Source: an uncultured Bacteroidales bacterium
Lineage (GTDB): Bacteria > Bacteroidota > Bacteroidia > Bacteroidales > UBA932
NCBI GenBank assembly: GCA_945874155.1
Contig: CAMCFO010000027.1
Coordinates: forward strand, 1 to 35,629
Reading direction: 5' to 3'
Length of the DNA stretch: 35,629 bases
In this document: piece after piece, positions 33,563-35,629 of the stretch
Layout of the letters: the number at the start of each line of letters is the position of its first letter
How positions within the stretch are numbered: the first letter of the stretch is position 1
The notes under the pieces: model-generated
Database searches by the model: none
Told to the model about the DNA's origin: nothing
What the model saw: only the letters and a program-made list of their open reading frames with translations
Made by a program: the position numbers and the translations under genes

Positions 33563-33595
33563 CGCATTATTGTAACGGTGGTTACAGTAATGCGC
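33562..33595. repeat. 15-bp near-perfect hairpin after the GH31 gene
   Basis: GCGCATTATTGTAAC (33562-33576) pairs with GTTACAGTAATGCGC (33581-33595), with one T-G wobble and loop GGTG. There is no T run (GTTTCATT follows), so it is not a canonical terminator, though it may end or stabilise the GH31 transcript. Confidence 0.7.
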
Positions 33596-33639
33596 GTTTC
33601 ATTCTCCGAAACAATCCCTTGCCTCTTCCCTCAGCAGCC

Positions 33640-33822
33640 TCAGTTACTCTTGCTCACCGAAAGCATATCCGCCAATCTCTCCTTTGGAACATCCAAAAGG
33701 GCAAGATAAACTCTCCTCTGGAACTCAGTAATTCCTGGAGCACTACGTACCATATCCTTTATCTCTTCAACAGTCATTTCAATGAAATTGCATGATGCCA
33801 ACCTTTTTTTAAATATTTCCAA
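33640..33822 (-). pseudogene. Short remnant resembling methylguanine-DNA methyltransferase (Ogt-like)
   Basis: The 60-residue minus-strand frame (or 45 residues from ATG 33777, MTVEEIKDMVR) contains TEFQRRVYLALLDVPKERLA. This resembles the TPFQRxVWxALxxIPxGxxxxY segment of Ogt/MGMT proteins, just ahead of the active-site domain. The frame stops shortly after, and no PCHR active-site sequence is seen downstream. It is probably a decayed fragment left between the GH31 and AraC genes. It could also be a short unrelated protein, as the likeness covers only about 20 residues. Confidence 0.35.
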
Positions 33823-33936
33823 AGGTCACTATGCCAAAGGCTCTTTCTGGTGAACTCATCCCGATTGCAAGCACTCTTGACCCGGAGAAAATCTGGAAGT
33901 CACAAAATAAGAAAGGAGACCGGGGTACTATTTCTT

Positions 33937-34809
33937 CTACCGGTTGCGGAACTCGGTGGGGGAGATGCCTGTTTTCTTTTTGAATTGCGTTGCGAAATAT
34001 TCCGGGTTCTCGAACTGGAGTATGATGGATATTTCCTTGATGGAAGCTGAGGTGCTGCGGAGCATTTCCTTGGCCCTGTGTATTTTCAGGTTTATGAAAT
34101 ACTGGGCAGGGGAGAGACCGGTGTATTGCTTGAAAAGGTTCCTGAAGCTCGTGTAGTTCACCCCAACGTGTTCTGCCACTTCAGGCATTCTCAAATCTGT
34201 TTCCACGCTCGCCTGCATAAACGCCCTGGCTCTGTTCACTATCCTCCTGCCTTCCTCGTCGGGTTGCATACGGTTGTTGCGGTCAGTCATAAACATAAGC
34301 CCCAGCAGATGGTTCACTATTCCTGCGAGCAACTGCTGAAAATATGTCTCCTGACGTTGTGCGGTCCTTATGGCCTCTCTGTACAGTTCTATGACATTTT
34401 CATTGTAACCTATGAAATACACGGGTTTGAGTGGTGAAAAGAAACCCTCGTTTGTCCTGCTGTCCACATTGCTCCCGTTGAAGCCTATCCAATACTCGCT
34501 CCACCCCGTCTCCGGGTCGGGGAAGTAGCTGTGCTTCTCGCCTGGGAAAATCAGGAACATATTTCCGGCCTTGATTTCAAACTTGCCCCCGTGTTCCGTG
34601 ACCAGCCTGCCTTTGCCCTCGGTTATATAAAGAAGCTGGTATTCTGAAAGCACTCTGCCGACTGAAGGATTGAACATATATTCCGGATTGTGCTTCTGCG
34701 GCGGATAGTCCTCTCCCGGATTCACCTTCTGGAACCCCAGGGAGCATACCGTCAGCCCCCATTTCCTATCCTGCTTGTTTTCAGGTATGTAGCTGATATT
34801 GTTTTCCAT
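33937..34809 (-). CDS. AraC-family transcriptional regulator with N-terminal cupin-like domain (candidate rhamnose regulator)
   Basis: The 290-residue protein has an N-terminal sugar-sensing cupin-like part (LLYITEGKGRLVTEHGG; NMFLIFPGEKHSYFPD; WIGFNG). The C-terminal AraC DNA-binding domain has two helix-turn-helix units (MPEVAEHVGVNYTSFRNLFKQY and IKEISIILQFENPEYFATQFKK), ending ISPTEFRNR. It is convergent with the rhamnose operon. In B. thetaiotaomicron an AraC-type activator, RhaR, controls the rha operon, so this is the natural candidate for the factor binding the three shared operators. Its own upstream region does not carry that element. It starts 35 nt after the PP2C gene stop and may be co-transcribed with it. 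Confidence 0.88.
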   Translation of the reverse strand: MENNISYIPENKQDRKWGLTVCSLGFQKVNPGEDYPPQKHNPEYMFNPSVGRVLSEYQLLYITEGKGRLVTEHGGKFEIKAGNMFLIFPGEKHSYFPDPETGWSEYWIGFNGSNVDSRTNEGFFSPLKPVYFIGYNENVIELYREAIRTAQRQETYFQQLLAGIVNHLLGLMFMTDRNNRMQPDEEGRRIVNRARAFMQASVETDLRMPEVAEHVGVNYTSFRNLFKQYTGLSPAQYFINLKIHRAKEMLRSTSASIKEISIILQFENPEYFATQFKKKTGISPTEFRNR

Positions 34810-34844
34810 ATTTTGAGGTTAAAGGATGTACCGGAAATGATAGA

Positions 34845-35579
34845 TTACTCAACCCTTGCAAGGATAATCGAGATATTGTCGCAGCCTCCGTTTTCGCAGG
34901 CCCTGCGCATAAGGTCCACAATATTGCCGCCATCTCCGATTATGCTCTCGATTTCTTCATCCGGCACCATATCGCTCAGACCGTCGGAACAGATGAGTAT
35001 CTTGTCTCCTTCCAGAATCTTACCGTCCAGGTCTTCTATCCTCAGATGTCCTTCCGCCCCACCTCCTATGCAGTTGAGCAGGAGTTTGCTGTCTTCCGGG
35101 TTTCCGCTCATTCCCCTTTCCGTCTCGTCAGTGGTGAGCTGGCGCAATATCCCTTCCCGGAAGCGGTAGGTGCGGCTGTCTCCGGCATTTATGAGCCAAA
35201 TCCTGCCGTAATGCCACACAATGCCGGTCAGGGTGCATCCCATAGGGCGTGACTGGCCGCTCAGGGCTGCCTGTTCGTTGAGTTTTCGGCTGATTTCATA
35301 AACGCAGTCACGCAGGTCGTCCACGAAATTTTCGGCGCCGATTTCCCCGCTGTTGAATTTATCGGCAAGAGTGTCAAGTGTAAACCTGCTTGCCTGCTCC
35401 CCATTCTCGTGTCCGCCCATTCCGTCCGAAACCAGCAGATAGAAGAAACCGTCCTCCGGAGTCGTGAGCGCGATTTCCGTACTGTCGTCCCTCAGGAAGA
35501 GACCTCCTATGCTCAGGGCGTCCTCATTGTTTTCTCGGACCAGACCCTTGTGGCAGATTGCCTGAATGTTCAGTTTCAT
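34845..35579 (-). CDS. PP2C-family serine/threonine protein phosphatase
   Basis: The 244-residue cytoplasmic protein has all the metal-binding PP2C motifs in order: GLVRENNEDAL at about 13-23, LLVSDGMGGHENGEQAS near 48-64, INAGDSRTYRF, ICSDGLSDMV and CDNISIILARVE at the C-terminus. It resembles bacterial Stp/PrpC phosphatases that reverse Hanks-type kinase phosphorylation. No partner kinase is in the window; it may lie beyond the right edge. A long hairpin stands directly before its start codon (35587-35628). Confidence 0.93.
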   Translation of the reverse strand: MKLNIQAICHKGLVRENNEDALSIGGLFLRDDSTEIALTTPEDGFFYLLVSDGMGGHENGEQASRFTLDTLADKFNSGEIGAENFVDDLRDCVYEISRKLNEQAALSGQSRPMGCTLTGIVWHYGRIWLINAGDSRTYRFREGILRQLTTDETERGMSGNPEDSKLLLNCIGGGAEGHLRIEDLDGKILEGDKILICSDGLSDMVPDEEIESIIGDGGNIVDLMRRACENGGCDNISIILARVE

Positions 35580-35586
35580 GGTAAAT

Positions 35587-35628
35587 CTGCGAGGAAACCC
35601 ACGAATTTATTCGTGGGAGGAATCGCAG
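35587..35628. repeat. Two-tier hairpin upstream of the PP2C start
   Basis: CCCACGAA (35598-35605) and TTCGTGGG (35610-35617) form a perfect 8-bp stem. Outside it CTGCGA (35587-35592) pairs with TCGCAG (35623-35628). On the minus strand it ends about 8 nt before the start codon. It may be the terminator of the preceding gene, a 5' UTR control element, or a dispersed repeat; the window edge prevents a decision. Confidence 0.6.
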
Positions 35629-35629
35629 C

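Noticed and set aside
1..35629. CRISPR array, insertion sequence or prophage genes
   Set aside because: No array of evenly spaced repeats, no transposase or integrase, and no phage structural genes were seen. The LRR repeats at 3-200 are protein-coding repeats.

Overview
The window is from a bacterium of the order Bacteroidales. The evidence is a SusC/SusD pair, many Sec/SPII lipoproteins, fimbrillin-like and BspA-like LRR surface proteins, and promoters of the Bacteroidetes type (TAnnTTTG at -7, TTTG about 19 bases upstream). The genus cannot be fixed from the sequence.

Layout. Positions 1-1336 hold the tail of an LRR protein coupled to a BspA-like LRR lipoprotein. Positions 1337-2265 are rich in small elements: two identical 39-bp promoters, a short terminated RNA, a 50-residue basic protein and tRNA-Glu(CTC). 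A broken GH101-like glycosidase follows (2415-3503). Then come two divergent ATPase genes of AAA plus PD-(D/E)XK type (3464-6639), separated by a perfect 22-bp inverted repeat.

From 6650 to 33502 lies a rhamnose-linked glycan utilisation locus, all on the + strand. It has (i) a GH37 trehalase-like enzyme; (ii) a nine-gene operon, 8431-24271: TIG/beta-propeller lipoprotein, SusC, SusD, DUF1735-type lipoprotein, GH97, two fimbrillin/SusE-F hybrid lipoproteins flanking a 61-residue peptide, and a GH78 alpha-L-rhamnosidase; (iii) a catabolic operon of rhamnulokinase, L-rhamnose isomerase, rhamnose permease and rhamnulose-1-phosphate aldolase, followed by a DUF1680 (GH127-like) enzyme and a GH31 enzyme. 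Units (i), (ii) and (iii) each begin with the same roughly 36-bp element at a fixed distance (22 bp) from the -7 box. This looks like a common operator for one activator, most simply the AraC-family regulator encoded at 33937-34809 (-). A PP2C phosphatase gene (-) lies upstream of that regulator.

The likely flow is as follows. Surface lipoproteins and SusC/D bind and import a rhamnose-bearing oligosaccharide. GH78, GH97, GH31, GH37 and the DUF1680 enzyme trim it. The rha enzymes then split rhamnose into dihydroxyacetone phosphate and lactaldehyde. No lactaldehyde reductase is present here. The most interesting signals are the shared operator module, the 280-nt leader of the SusC operon (small ORF with a G8 run, then a terminator-like hairpin), the fimbrillin/SusE hybrids with their interposed peptide, and the small-RNA-like region near the tRNA.
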